From Comamonadaceae bacterium CG_4_10_14_3_um_filter_60_75 (lineage in GTDB: Bacteria; Pseudomonadota; Gammaproteobacteria; Burkholderiales; Burkholderiaceae_C): a DNA stretch of 7,644 nt. The translations under genes were made by a program, and so were the position numbers. The notes under the pieces are model-generated. The model had not been told where the DNA came from and searched no databases. It saw only the letters and a program-made list of their open reading frames with translations. Location: positions 1 through 7,644 of the forward strand of contig PFKL01000085.1 of NCBI GenBank assembly GCA_002784245.1. The letters are read 5' to 3'. Below, in pieces: positions 1-5,714 of the stretch. Each line of letters starts with the position of its first letter. Within the stretch, counting starts at the first letter, position 1.

Positions 1-188
1 CCCACGCGCCTGCTCACCTTCGCAACAATGGCTGGCTGTTGCTGGAGCATGGTTACGATCAGGCCGCAGCGGTGCGCCAGTTGCTGCAAGCTGCCGGTTT
101 TAGGCAAGTGCAGTCGCGCCAGGATTTGGCCGGCATTGAACGCTGCAGCGGCGGCCAATGGCGCAGCCCGTCAACCGCTTCGTCCTGA
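1..188 (+). CDS. prmC: PrmC (HemK), C-terminal part: release factor glutamine N5-methyltransferase
   Basis: Only the last 61 codons are present; the first complete codon is at base 3 and the stop is TGA at 186-188. The visible end of the protein has the pattern NNGWLLLEHGYDQ, then AAGF, then DLAGIERCSGGQW. This matches the last beta strands and C-terminus of PrmC-type Rossmann-fold methyltransferases, where GYDQ and the D-x-x-G-x-E-R pattern are well conserved. By family knowledge the enzyme uses S-adenosylmethionine to methylate the glutamine of the GGQ motif in RF1 and RF2 in the cytoplasm, which speeds peptide release. The catalytic NPPY motif lies upstream of the window and cannot be checked. 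slyX follows after 24 bp on the same strand, so the two are probably co-transcribed. The last eight residues after GGQW are rich in Ser and Thr and look like an unconserved tail. Confidence 0.88.
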   Translation, partial: HAPAHLRNNGWLLLEHGYDQAAAVRQLLQAAGFRQVQSRQDLAGIERCSGGQWRSPSTASS

Positions 189-212
189 TCTTTTATTCAA
201 CCGGATTCCCAG

Positions 213-431
213 ATGCCCGCCCCTGACGACACCGACCAACGCCTGACCAACCTCGAAATCAAGGCCAGTTTCATGGACGATGCGCTGGACCAGCTCGACC
301 AGATCGTCACCCGCCAGCAAAATCAGATCGATCTGCTGCTGCAAGAGCTGCGCTGGCTGCGCCAGCAGGCACCCGAAGCCGGCCCGGCACCAACACGCAA
401 CCTGCGCGACGACTTGCCGCCGCATTACTGA
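213..431 (+). CDS. slyX: SlyX family protein
   Basis: This 72-residue protein has the SlyX layout: an N-terminal LTNLEIKASFMDD segment, a heptad-rich helix up to about residue 51 (LDQLDQIVTRQQNQIDLL, then ELRWLRQQ), a Pro/Ala linker, and the conserved C-terminal end LRDDLPPHY. No signal peptide or membrane segment is present, so it is expected to be a cytoplasmic coiled-coil protein that oligomerises through the helix. The molecular function of SlyX is not established; it was named for lying beside slyD in enterobacteria, whereas here it lies between prmC and grxD. The ATG at 213 is chosen because LTNLEIKASFMDD is where family members begin. The Shine-Dalgarno sequence is poor, so it may depend on translation of prmC 24 bp upstream. 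Length is typical of the family. Confidence 0.85.
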   Translation: MPAPDDTDQRLTNLEIKASFMDDALDQLDQIVTRQQNQIDLLLQELRWLRQQAPEAGPAPTRNLRDDLPPHY

Positions 432-441
432 CCAACGCGCA

Positions 442-462
442 GACCCTGTCCACAGCAGGGTC
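442..462. other. Perfect inverted repeat (hairpin) after slyX
   Basis: GACCCTG at 442-448 and CAGGGTC at 456-462 form a perfect 7-bp stem around a 7-base loop, starting 10 bases after the slyX stop codon. No T-run follows on either strand, so it does not meet the criteria of an intrinsic terminator. It could be a 3'-end stabilising or processing hairpin for the prmC-slyX message, a component of a factor-dependent terminator, or a protein-binding dyad upstream of grxD. Confidence 0.5.
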
Positions 463-467
463 AAAGA

Positions 468-496
468 TCAGAGTGAAGCAGTAAAAATGAAATAAT
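468..496 (+). promoter_or_regulatory. Weak candidate promoter for grxD
   Basis: The slyX-grxD gap (432-528) becomes AT-rich and contains TGA followed by AATAAT (491-496), which resembles an extended -10 element. The position 17 bases upstream (TCAGAG at 468-473) is a poor -35 match. The transcript would start near 503, about 25 bases before the grxD ATG. The call rests on sequence resemblance only; read-through from prmC-slyX is an alternative. Confidence 0.22.
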
Positions 497-528
497 CCAG
501 CCTGTTTTTCACCTTTGGAATTTTCAGC

Positions 529-855
529 ATGAGCGACACACAACAACGCATCAACGACCTGGTCAAACACAACGACATTTTGCTGTTCATGAAAGGCACG
601 GCCAACTTTCCGCAGTGCGGCTTTTCAGGCCGTGCAGTACAGATACTGAAAGCCTGCGGCGTTGACCCCAAGACCATCAAAACGGTGAACATTCTGGAAG
701 ATGATGCCATTCGTGCAGGCATCAAGGAATACAGCAACTGGCCGACCATCCCGCAGTTTTACTTCAAGGGCGAATTCATCGGCGGCTCGGACATCATGAT
801 GGAGATGTACGAAAGCGGCGAACTGCAAACCCTGCTGGGCGCCACTGCCTCCTGA
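529..855 (+). CDS. grxD: Monothiol CGFS glutaredoxin (Grx4/GrxD)
   Basis: The protein has 108 residues, a single glutaredoxin domain of the usual length for bacterial Grx4. The active site PQCGFS places the single catalytic and cluster-binding cysteine at residue 30, after the conserved LFMKGT segment. WPTIPQ (71-76) supplies the cis-proline loop, and GEFIGGSDI (81-89) is the glutathione-binding GG-S/C-D segment. Family members bind a [2Fe-2S] cluster as glutathione-ligated homodimers or with BolA-type partners and pass clusters to client proteins in the cytoplasm; they are poor thiol reductases. The start at 529 begins the standard family N-terminus, with a modest GGAA eight bases upstream. 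The second cysteine at residue 43 is not part of the active site. The gene lies downstream of prmC and slyX and converges with the transglycosylase gene, 28 bp from its stop. No terminator is evident in that gap. Confidence 0.95.
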   Translation: MSDTQQRINDLVKHNDILLFMKGTANFPQCGFSGRAVQILKACGVDPKTIKTVNILEDDAIRAGIKEYSNWPTIPQFYFKGEFIGGSDIMMEMYESGELQTLLGATAS

Positions 856-883
856 GTAACGCCCTCGCCCACCGGCTGGCGCG

Positions 884-1525
884 TCAGCCCACCGGATGAT
901 GCCAAGCCCGTTGTGCCCGGAAAACGGCGTCCGGGTAGGTGGCCTTGCCGCGCGAGCCGTTGTAACGCCCCAGCGCCATGAACAAGTTGCCACCTTCGCG
1001 ATCGAGGTAGTGGCGCAGGATGACGCAACCAAAGCGCAGGTTCATCTGCATGTGAAACAGCTTGGCTGCGTCACCGTCACCAATCACGCGCGTCCAGAAC
1101 GGCATGACCTGCATGTAGCCGCGCGCGCCGACCCGACTGACAGCGTATTTGCGGAAGTTGCTTTCTACCTGGATCAAGCCCAGCACCAACGACACCTCCA
1201 GCCCGGCGCGTTTGGACTCGTACCACACCGTTTGCAAAAACTCCTTGCGTGTCGCCCAGTCGGGTTTCTTCTTTTTCAGGCGTTCGCTCATCGCGCCGAG
1301 CCAGCGCAGATACGCCAGCCGCGATTCGGTGTCGGCAAACTCAGGCACCGGTGGCGCCTGGTTGGCAATGGCCGAACCCAGCGCCGTGCGCACCGAATCA
1401 ATCAGCGGCTCTTCAACCTGCGCCCCAGCCCATACTTGCTCTGATAAAAAGAGCTGCCCACACCCTAAAATAAAGGGCGAGAGGGCTAAAACGTCTGATA
1501 AAAAACCACGTCGATGCAAAGTCAT
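884..1525 (-). CDS. Exported lytic transglycosylase (SLT domain) with Tat-like signal
   Basis: The 213-residue protein carries a soluble-lytic-transglycosylase domain from about residue 95 to 205. The catalytic glutamate is E121 in QVESNF, followed by AVSRVGARGYMQVMP (128-142), the signature that lines the glycan-binding cleft. ALGRYNGSRG (184-193) stands in for the usual A-x-x-YN-G motif. The family cleaves the beta-1,4 bond between MurNAc and GlcNAc in peptidoglycan and forms 1,6-anhydro-MurNAc in the periplasm. The N-terminus reads HRRGFLS followed by a weakly hydrophobic stretch and AGA at 33-35, which looks like a twin-arginine signal with a signal peptidase I site. An alternative is a lipoprotein signal ending at C22 (ILGC), but leucine before the glycine is a poor lipobox. 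The start at 1525 is the one that yields this signal; the Shine-Dalgarno is weak (GAGG about 14 bases upstream). It lies 34 bp downstream of proS and may share its transcript. The exact subfamily name is uncertain. Confidence 0.85.
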   Translation of the reverse strand: MTLHRRGFLSDVLALSPFILGCGQLFLSEQVWAGAQVEEPLIDSVRTALGSAIANQAPPVPEFADTESRLAYLRWLGAMSERLKKKKPDWATRKEFLQTVWYESKRAGLEVSLVLGLIQVESNFRKYAVSRVGARGYMQVMPFWTRVIGDGDAAKLFHMQMNLRFGCVILRHYLDREGGNLFMALGRYNGSRGKATYPDAVFRAQRAWHHPVG

Positions 1526-1559
1526 TGCAGCGCGTGCAGCCTCAATACAAGCACGGGTC

Positions 1560-3302
1560 TTACGCCTTCAGTTTGGCCAACAACCGGACCACGATATCCG
1601 CCACCGGCACGGCACTGGCCGCTGCGTCACGGCGATGCTGGTATTCGACGTTGCCTTCTTTCAGCGCGCGGTCGCCCACGTTGATGCGGTGCGGCACACC
1701 GATGAGTTCCCAGTCGGCAAACATCGCGCCCGGTCGCTCGCCGCGGTCATCCAGCAGCACGTCCACCCCCGCAGCCAGCAGTTCGGCGTAGAGTCGCTCG
1801 GCGGTCGCCTTGACCTCGGGCGAGCGCTCCGCGTTGATCGGGCAGATCACCACGGTAAACGGCGCCAGCGCGTCGGGCCAGATGATGCCGCGCTCGTCAT
1901 GGTTTTGCTCAATGGCGGCCGCAGGCAGGCGGGTGATGCCGATGCCGTAGCAGCCCATTTCCATGAATTGCGGCTTGCCGTTCTGGTCCAGAAAGGTCGC
2001 TTTCATGGCCTGGCTGTATTTGGTGCCCAGGTAGAACACATGGCCGACTTCAATGCCGCGCTCAATCGCCAGCGCGCCTTGGCCGTCGGGCGATGCGTCG
2101 CCAGCGACCACATTGCGCAGGTCAGCGACCGCATCGGGTTCGGGCAGGTCGCGACCCCAGTTGACGCCGGTGAGGTGGTAGTCCGCTTCATTGGCACCGC
2201 AGACCCAGTCGCCCAGCACCGCTACCTCGCGATCCACCACCAGTTTGACTGGTTTTTTCAGGTTCAGTGGCCCCAGGTAACCCGGCTCACAGCCAAAGTG
2301 GTCGACGATTTCGGGCACGCTGGCGAAGCGGAACGCCGCCAGACCGGGCAGCTTGTTGACCTTGACCTCGTTCATGTCGTGGTCGCCGCGCAGCAGCAGC
2401 AGCCAGACTTGCGTCTTGACGATTTCACCCTTTTCGCCCAGTGTGTCGGTGGCCAGCACCAGCGATTTAACCGTCTGCGCCAACGACAAGCCGAGCAGCT
2501 CGGCCACGTCGGCGCAAGTGCTCTTTCCCGGCGTCGGCGTCTTGACCATTGGTTGCGTTGCCGCTGGGCGCGGGCCTGCTGGCGCCAGCGCTTCGGCCTT
2601 TTCCATATTGGCGGCGTAGTCGCTGCCCGGGCAGTAGACGATGGCATCTTCACCGGTGGCAGCAATCACCTGAAATTCCTCGCTCAAGTCACCACCAATC
2701 GCGCCGCTGTCGGCCGCCACCGCGCGGTAGCGCAGGCCAAAGCGGTCAAAAATGCGCCGGTAGGCGGCTGCCATCACCTGGTAGCTGGCCTTGGCGGCGG
2801 CTTGGTCACGGTCAAAGCTGTAGGCGTCTTTCATGATGAATTCACGCCCGCGCATCAGGCCAAAGCGCGGACGGCGTTCGTCGCGAAACTTGGTCTGGAT
2901 TTGGTAAAAGTTTTTCGGCAACTGCTTGTAGCTGCGGATTTCCTGGCGCGCAATGTCGGTCACCACTTCTTCGCTGGTCGGTTGCACGACAAAGTCGTTG
3001 CTGTGGCGATCACGGATGCGCAGCAGCTCCGGGCCCATCTTGTCAAAGCGGCCGGTCTCTTGCCACAGCTCGGCGGGCTGGATGACGGGCATGGTGAGTT
3101 CGACCGCACCGGCGCGGTTCATTTCTTCGCGCACGATGGATTCCACCTTTTTGACCACGCGCAGGCCCATGGGCATCAGGGTGTAGATGCCGGCACCGAG
3201 CTTTTTGATCATGCCCGCACGCATCATCAGTTTGTGACTGACCACTTCGGCGTCGGCGGGGGCTTCTTTGAGGGTGGAAATAAAGAACTGGGAGGCTTTC
3301 AT
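1560..3302 (-). CDS. proS: Prolyl-tRNA synthetase, bacterial type with editing domain
   Basis: The 580-residue length fits bacterial-type class II ProRS. The catalytic core shows motif 1 around VELTMPVIQPAELW (68-80), the TSEE proline/adenylate loop (109-112), motif 2 FRDERRPRFGLMRGREF (139-155) and motif 3 GCYGIGITRLPAAAIEQ (450-466). Between motifs 2 and 3, roughly residues 225-405, lies the YbaK-like insertion that hydrolyses mischarged Ala-tRNA(Pro). Its QTVKSLVL segment includes K279, which matches the position of the editing-domain lysine known in E. coli. The anticodon-binding domain follows at about 475-575 (APFTVVICPIN, then LLDDR, then GVPHRINVG). The enzyme attaches proline to tRNA(Pro) in the cytoplasm with ATP. 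The start MKASQFFISTLKEAP is the standard family start, though the Shine-Dalgarno is weak. It diverges from rppH and the transglycosylase gene lies downstream. A 738-codon open frame runs antisense through it but is a composition artefact. Confidence 0.97.
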   Translation of the reverse strand: MKASQFFISTLKEAPADAEVVSHKLMMRAGMIKKLGAGIYTLMPMGLRVVKKVESIVREEMNRAGAVELTMPVIQPAELWQETGRFDKMGPELLRIRDRHSNDFVVQPTSEEVVTDIARQEIRSYKQLPKNFYQIQTKFRDERRPRFGLMRGREFIMKDAYSFDRDQAAAKASYQVMAAAYRRIFDRFGLRYRAVAADSGAIGGDLSEEFQVIAATGEDAIVYCPGSDYAANMEKAEALAPAGPRPAATQPMVKTPTPGKSTCADVAELLGLSLAQTVKSLVLATDTLGEKGEIVKTQVWLLLLRGDHDMNEVKVNKLPGLAAFRFASVPEIVDHFGCEPGYLGPLNLKKPVKLVVDREVAVLGDWVCGANEADYHLTGVNWGRDLPEPDAVADLRNVVAGDASPDGQGALAIERGIEVGHVFYLGTKYSQAMKATFLDQNGKPQFMEMGCYGIGITRLPAAAIEQNHDERGIIWPDALAPFTVVICPINAERSPEVKATAERLYAELLAAGVDVLLDDRGERPGAMFADWELIGVPHRINVGDRALKEGNVEYQHRRDAAASAVPVADIVVRLLAKLKA

Positions 3303-3338
3303 GGCGGCAAATCCGGGGCGATATCAGGGTTGTTTCTC

Positions 3339-3366
3339 TTGATGCAATTCAAACGCTGTGCATAAT
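3339..3366 (+). promoter_or_regulatory. Candidate sigma70 promoter for rppH
   Basis: TTGATG (3339-3344) and CATAAT (3361-3366) are separated by 16 bases and match the sigma70 consensus at four of six and five of six positions. Transcription would start near 3373, about 23 bases before the rppH ATG. It lies in the 93-bp divergent region shared with proS. I see no equally good promoter for proS on the opposite strand. Unverified by experiment. Confidence 0.55.
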
Positions 3367-3370
3367 CGAA

Positions 3371-3386
3371 CCAATTTAAAAATTGG
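3371..3386. promoter_or_regulatory. 7-bp AT-rich dyad at rppH transcription start and RBS
   Basis: CCAATTT (3371-3377) and AAATTGG (3380-3386) form a perfect inverted repeat with a two-base centre. It covers the expected transcription start of rppH, and its right arm includes the first two bases of the GGGG Shine-Dalgarno. This could be an operator or could arise by chance in an AT-rich leader. Because the transcript would begin inside the left arm, a full RNA hairpin would form only if the start lies upstream of 3371. Confidence 0.35.
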
Positions 3387-3388
3387 GG
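3385..3388 (+). promoter_or_regulatory. Shine-Dalgarno that fixes the rppH start
   Basis: GGGG lies seven bases before ATG 3396, a good spacing, but only one base before an in-frame TTG at 3390. This supports ATG 3396 as the start rather than the longer TTG reading. Confidence 0.6.
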
Positions 3389-3395
3389 TTTGATT

Positions 3396-4016
3396 ATGCT
3401 CGACCGAGACGGCTTCAGGCCGAATGTCGGCATCGTCCTGCTCAACCAGAAAAATCAGGTGTTTTGGGGAAAGCGTATCCGTACGCATTCGTGGCAGTTT
3501 CCGCAGGGTGGTATCGATCGGGGGGAAACCCCGGAACAGGCCATGATCCGTGAGCTGCATGAAGAAGTTGGGTTGCTGCGCGAGCACGTTCGCATTGTGG
3601 CCCGCACCCGTGACTGGTTGCGCTATGAGGTGCCAGACCGTTTCATCCGCCGCGATTCACGCGGTTTTTACAAGGGCCAAAAACAGATCTGGTTTTTGCT
3701 GCAGCTGGTCGGACACGACTGGGATTTGAACCTGCGCGCCACCAACCACCCTGAGTTTGACGCCTGGCGCTGGAATGACTATTGGGTGCCACTTGACGCG
3801 GTGGTCGAGTTCAAGCGCGAGGTCTATGTGTCGGCGCTGACCGAACTGTCGCGCTTTATCCCGCGCAACGAGCAGCGCAACCGGTTTTTGCGCCAGGGCA
3901 TCCGCCCGCTCTTGCCCGACGGCAACAGCACCGACATGCCCGATGCCACATTTGAACTGCCCCCGGGTGCCACCTACCCATTAGACGTACCCGCCGGAGG
4001 TGAACATGCGCGCTAA
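3396..4016 (+). CDS. rppH: RNA pyrophosphohydrolase RppH (Nudix)
   Basis: Read from ATG 3396 the protein has 206 residues and begins MLDRDGFRPNVGIVLLN, the normal RppH start; an in-frame TTG two codons earlier is less likely. The Nudix box is complete: G38, E44, then REL at 52-54 and EEVGL at 56-60, matching G-x5-E-x7-R-E-U-x-E-E-x-G-U, so the metal-binding glutamates are present. WQFPQGG (33-39) and the aromatic-rich QIWFLL and FDAWRW segments are also typical. In the family, RppH converts the 5' triphosphate of mRNAs to monophosphate (removing pyrophosphate or two phosphates), opening them to RNase E decay in the cytoplasm. The Nudix fold ends near residue 165. The remaining ~40 residues are a Pro/Gly-rich tail, making the protein about 30 residues longer than E. 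coli RppH (176). The last 11 bases overlap the next gene. Confidence 0.95.
   Translation: MLDRDGFRPNVGIVLLNQKNQVFWGKRIRTHSWQFPQGGIDRGETPEQAMIRELHEEVGLLREHVRIVARTRDWLRYEVPDRFIRRDSRGFYKGQKQIWFLLQLVGHDWDLNLRATNHPEFDAWRWNDYWVPLDAVVEFKREVYVSALTELSRFIPRNEQRNRFLRQGIRPLLPDGNSTDMPDATFELPPGATYPLDVPAGGEHAR
3996..4000 (+). promoter_or_regulatory. Strong Shine-Dalgarno of the CNP1-like gene inside rppH
   Basis: GGAGG lies five bases before ATG 4006, within the rppH coding region. A GTG at 4000 in the same frame overlaps the last base of this motif and so is an unlikely start. The arrangement suggests that translation of the two genes is coupled. Confidence 0.7.
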
Positions 4017-4509
4017 ATCCTTTTCCCGCCTGGCCTTTGCCGTGCATGTCATGCTGGCACTGTTGCTTGGCGCGCCCAGTGCGCACGCGCAAAGTGCGCT
4101 TGACAACCCCGACTGGAAAGAGTCCGAGGCGCCTGCGCCGCCAGCATTCAACCCGGAAAAACTTTTGCCGCTGGACATGCCGCACTATGTGACGCTCAAA
4201 TTCGGCATCGACCCAGCCACCCTCAGCATCACCCCTGACGGAATCGTGCGCTATGTGGTTGTGGCGCGCAGTGACAGTGGCGCCATCACGGCGTTTTATG
4301 AGGGCATTCTTTGCGCCAAAGGCGAAGTCAAGAGCTACGCCCGCACGCAAAGTGACGGTCAGTGGCGCGTCGTCGCCAATCCGCAATGGCGCGCGCTCAA
4401 TGACAACCAGCCGTCACCTCACGCGCGTGTGTTTGCCCGCCAGGGTGCCTGCGACGCCAATACAGCAGCAAGTTCTGTTGCTGATATTGTGCGGGCAATG
4501 AAAAAATAA
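4006..4509 (+). CDS. CNP1-like family secreted protein, function unknown
   Basis: From ATG 4006 the protein has 167 residues. A Sec signal peptide is clear: MRAKSFSR, a hydrophobic core to about residue 22, then SAHA before the likely cut at 28/29. The mature part opens with a Pro/Ala-rich segment (NPDWKESEAPAPPAFNP), followed by LPLDMPHYVTLKFGIDPATLSITPDGIVRYVVVARS and YEGILCAKGEVKSYAR. I recognise this as the CNP1-like family (cryptic neisserial protein type), found beside rppH in many betaproteobacteria. No catalytic residues or biochemical role are known to me. Two cysteines, C103 and C149, could form a disulfide in the periplasm. There is no lipobox cysteine, so it is probably a soluble periplasmic protein. 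It overlaps rppH by 11 bp and is expected on the same transcript; it converges with proB, leaving a 13-bp gap and no obvious terminator. Confidence 0.8.
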   Translation: MRAKSFSRLAFAVHVMLALLLGAPSAHAQSALDNPDWKESEAPAPPAFNPEKLLPLDMPHYVTLKFGIDPATLSITPDGIVRYVVVARSDSGAITAFYEGILCAKGEVKSYARTQSDGQWRVVANPQWRALNDNQPSPHARVFARQGACDANTAASSVADIVRAMKK

Positions 4510-4522
4510 CCGGGCTGCAGCC

Positions 4523-5659
4523 TCAGCGGCTGAGCACCAGGTTATCGCGGTGCACCATCTCGGGTTCGGCGGCGTAACCCAGCAGCTTTTCGAACTGGTT
4601 GGAGGGTTTGCGACAGATCAGGCGCGCCTCGGCACTGGCGTAGTTGGCCAGACCACGGGCAATCTCACCGCCGCCGGGTGCGCGGATGGCGATGACGTCG
4701 CCGCGCGAAAAATCGCCTTCCACACGGGTCATGCCGATCGGCAGCAGGCTGGAGCCACCGCTGCGCAATTTGTCGACCGCGCCAGCGTCTACGCTGACCG
4801 AGCCCTTGAGTTGCAGGTGATCGGCAATCCATTGTTTGCGCGCCTGCGTCTTTAGAGTCGGTGCGATCAGCAGGGTGCCGATCGGCTCGCCCTGGCACAG
4901 CCGCAGCAGGGCGTCGGGTTCGCGCCCCCAGGCAATCACCGTGGAGGCGCCAGAGCCGGCCGCGCGCTTGGCTGCCAGAATTTTGGTGATCATGCCGCCG
5001 CGCCCCAGACTGGAACCAATGCCGCCGGCCATGGCCTCCAGCGCCGGGTCACCCGCCTGCGCCACATGGACAAATGTTGCGGTCGGGTCTTTGCGCGGAT
5101 CGGCGCTGTAGAGTCCTTTTTGGTCGGTCAGGATCACCAACGCGTCGGCTTCCACCAGGTTGGCCACCAGCGCACCCAGGGTGTCGTTGTCGCCAAACTT
5201 GATTTCGTCATTGACCACGGTGTCGTTTTCGTTGATGACCGGCAGCACACCGAGCTTGAGCAGCGTCAGCAAGGTTGAACGGGCGTTGAGGTAGCGCTCG
5301 CGGTCGGCAAGGTCGGCGTGAGTAAGCAGCACCTGCGCGCTGCCCAGACCGTTTTCACGCAGCTTGGTTTCGTACATCTGCGCCAGCCCCATTTGCCCGA
5401 CGGCCGCGGCGGCTTGCAGTTCATGGATTTCTTTTGGGCGCGCGTTCCAACCCAGGCGCTTCATGCCTTCGGCCACCGCCCCACTGGAGACCATGATGAC
5501 CTCGCGCCCCTGGCGCACCAGGGCCGACATTTGCCGACACCATTCGCCAATGGCCGCTTCATCGAGCCCACGGCCCTCGTTGGTCACCAGACTGGAGCCC
5601 ACCTTGACGACAACACGGCGTGCGTCACGCAAAATAGCGGCATCAAATTTATCAAGCAT
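4523..5659 (-). CDS. proB: Glutamate 5-kinase with C-terminal PUA domain
   Basis: The 378-residue protein has the amino-acid-kinase fold: VKVGSSL (18-24) with the phosphate-contacting lysine K19, VSSGAVAEG (57-65), the LLTHADLADRERYLNA segment (111-126), NENDTV (143-148), GDNDTLGA (156-163) and the nucleotide loop TDQKGLYSADP (178-188). GRGGMITKI (219-227) is also typical. A PUA domain follows at about 284-365 (KGSVSVDAGAVDKL, then VEGDFSRGDVI). The enzyme phosphorylates glutamate with ATP in the first step of proline synthesis and is usually inhibited by proline. The reductase gene proA is not next to it in this window, unlike the enterobacterial proBA operon. It lies 55 bp downstream of obgE on the same strand and may be read from the obgE transcript. 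The Shine-Dalgarno is weak, and the start was chosen by fit to the family N-terminus. Confidence 0.97.
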   Translation of the reverse strand: MLDKFDAAILRDARRVVVKVGSSLVTNEGRGLDEAAIGEWCRQMSALVRQGREVIMVSSGAVAEGMKRLGWNARPKEIHELQAAAAVGQMGLAQMYETKLRENGLGSAQVLLTHADLADRERYLNARSTLLTLLKLGVLPVINENDTVVNDEIKFGDNDTLGALVANLVEADALVILTDQKGLYSADPRKDPTATFVHVAQAGDPALEAMAGGIGSSLGRGGMITKILAAKRAAGSGASTVIAWGREPDALLRLCQGEPIGTLLIAPTLKTQARKQWIADHLQLKGSVSVDAGAVDKLRSGGSSLLPIGMTRVEGDFSRGDVIAIRAPGGGEIARGLANYASAEARLICRKPSNQFEKLLGYAAEPEMVHRDNLVLSR

Positions 5660-5714
5660 TTTCAGGCTCTAGCCCTTGTTATATAAGCGCAGACAGCTAT
5701 TGTTTAAATAGTAT
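5660..5714. repeat. Candidate dispersed intergenic repeat between obgE and proB
   Basis: This 55-bp spacer is much richer in AT than its surroundings and contains two short dyads: CTATT (5697-5701) with AATAG (5707-5711), and the 10-base GGCT-AG-AGCC element at 5667-5676. Read on the minus strand it contains AATAGCTGTCTGCGC followed by AACAAGGGCTAGAGCC. This resembles, from memory, a short sequence found many times between genes in Rhodoferax, Polaromonas and Acidovorax genomes. Only one copy is present here, so repetition cannot be shown from the window. It fills the whole gap up to the proB start and would lie in the obgE-proB mRNA. Confidence 0.4.

Noticed and set aside
867..895. Direct repeat GCCCACCGG (867-875 and 887-895) in the grxD/transglycosylase convergent end, considered as a terminator or duplication
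   Set aside because: The second copy overlaps the last transglycosylase codons, the arms do not form a good stem, and no T-run is present; nine bases in GC-rich DNA is weak evidence.
896..1444. A 182-codon plus-strand frame over the transglycosylase gene
   Set aside because: It is antisense to a protein with intact SLT motifs and shows no family features of its own.
1149..3365. A 738-codon open reading frame on the plus strand, antisense to proS and the transglycosylase
   Set aside because: The opposite strand encodes clearly recognisable full-length proteins. The antisense product is a low-information sequence rich in His, Gln, Arg, Ala and Val, as expected from complementing GC-rich codons in this frame, and has no recognisable domain. 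A stop-free shadow is common in such genomes.
4510..4535. CTCAG/CTGAG and CAGCC/GGCTG short dyads at the CNP1-like/proB convergence, considered as a bidirectional terminator
   Set aside because: Stems are only five bp, they compete with each other, and there is no clear T-run in either direction.
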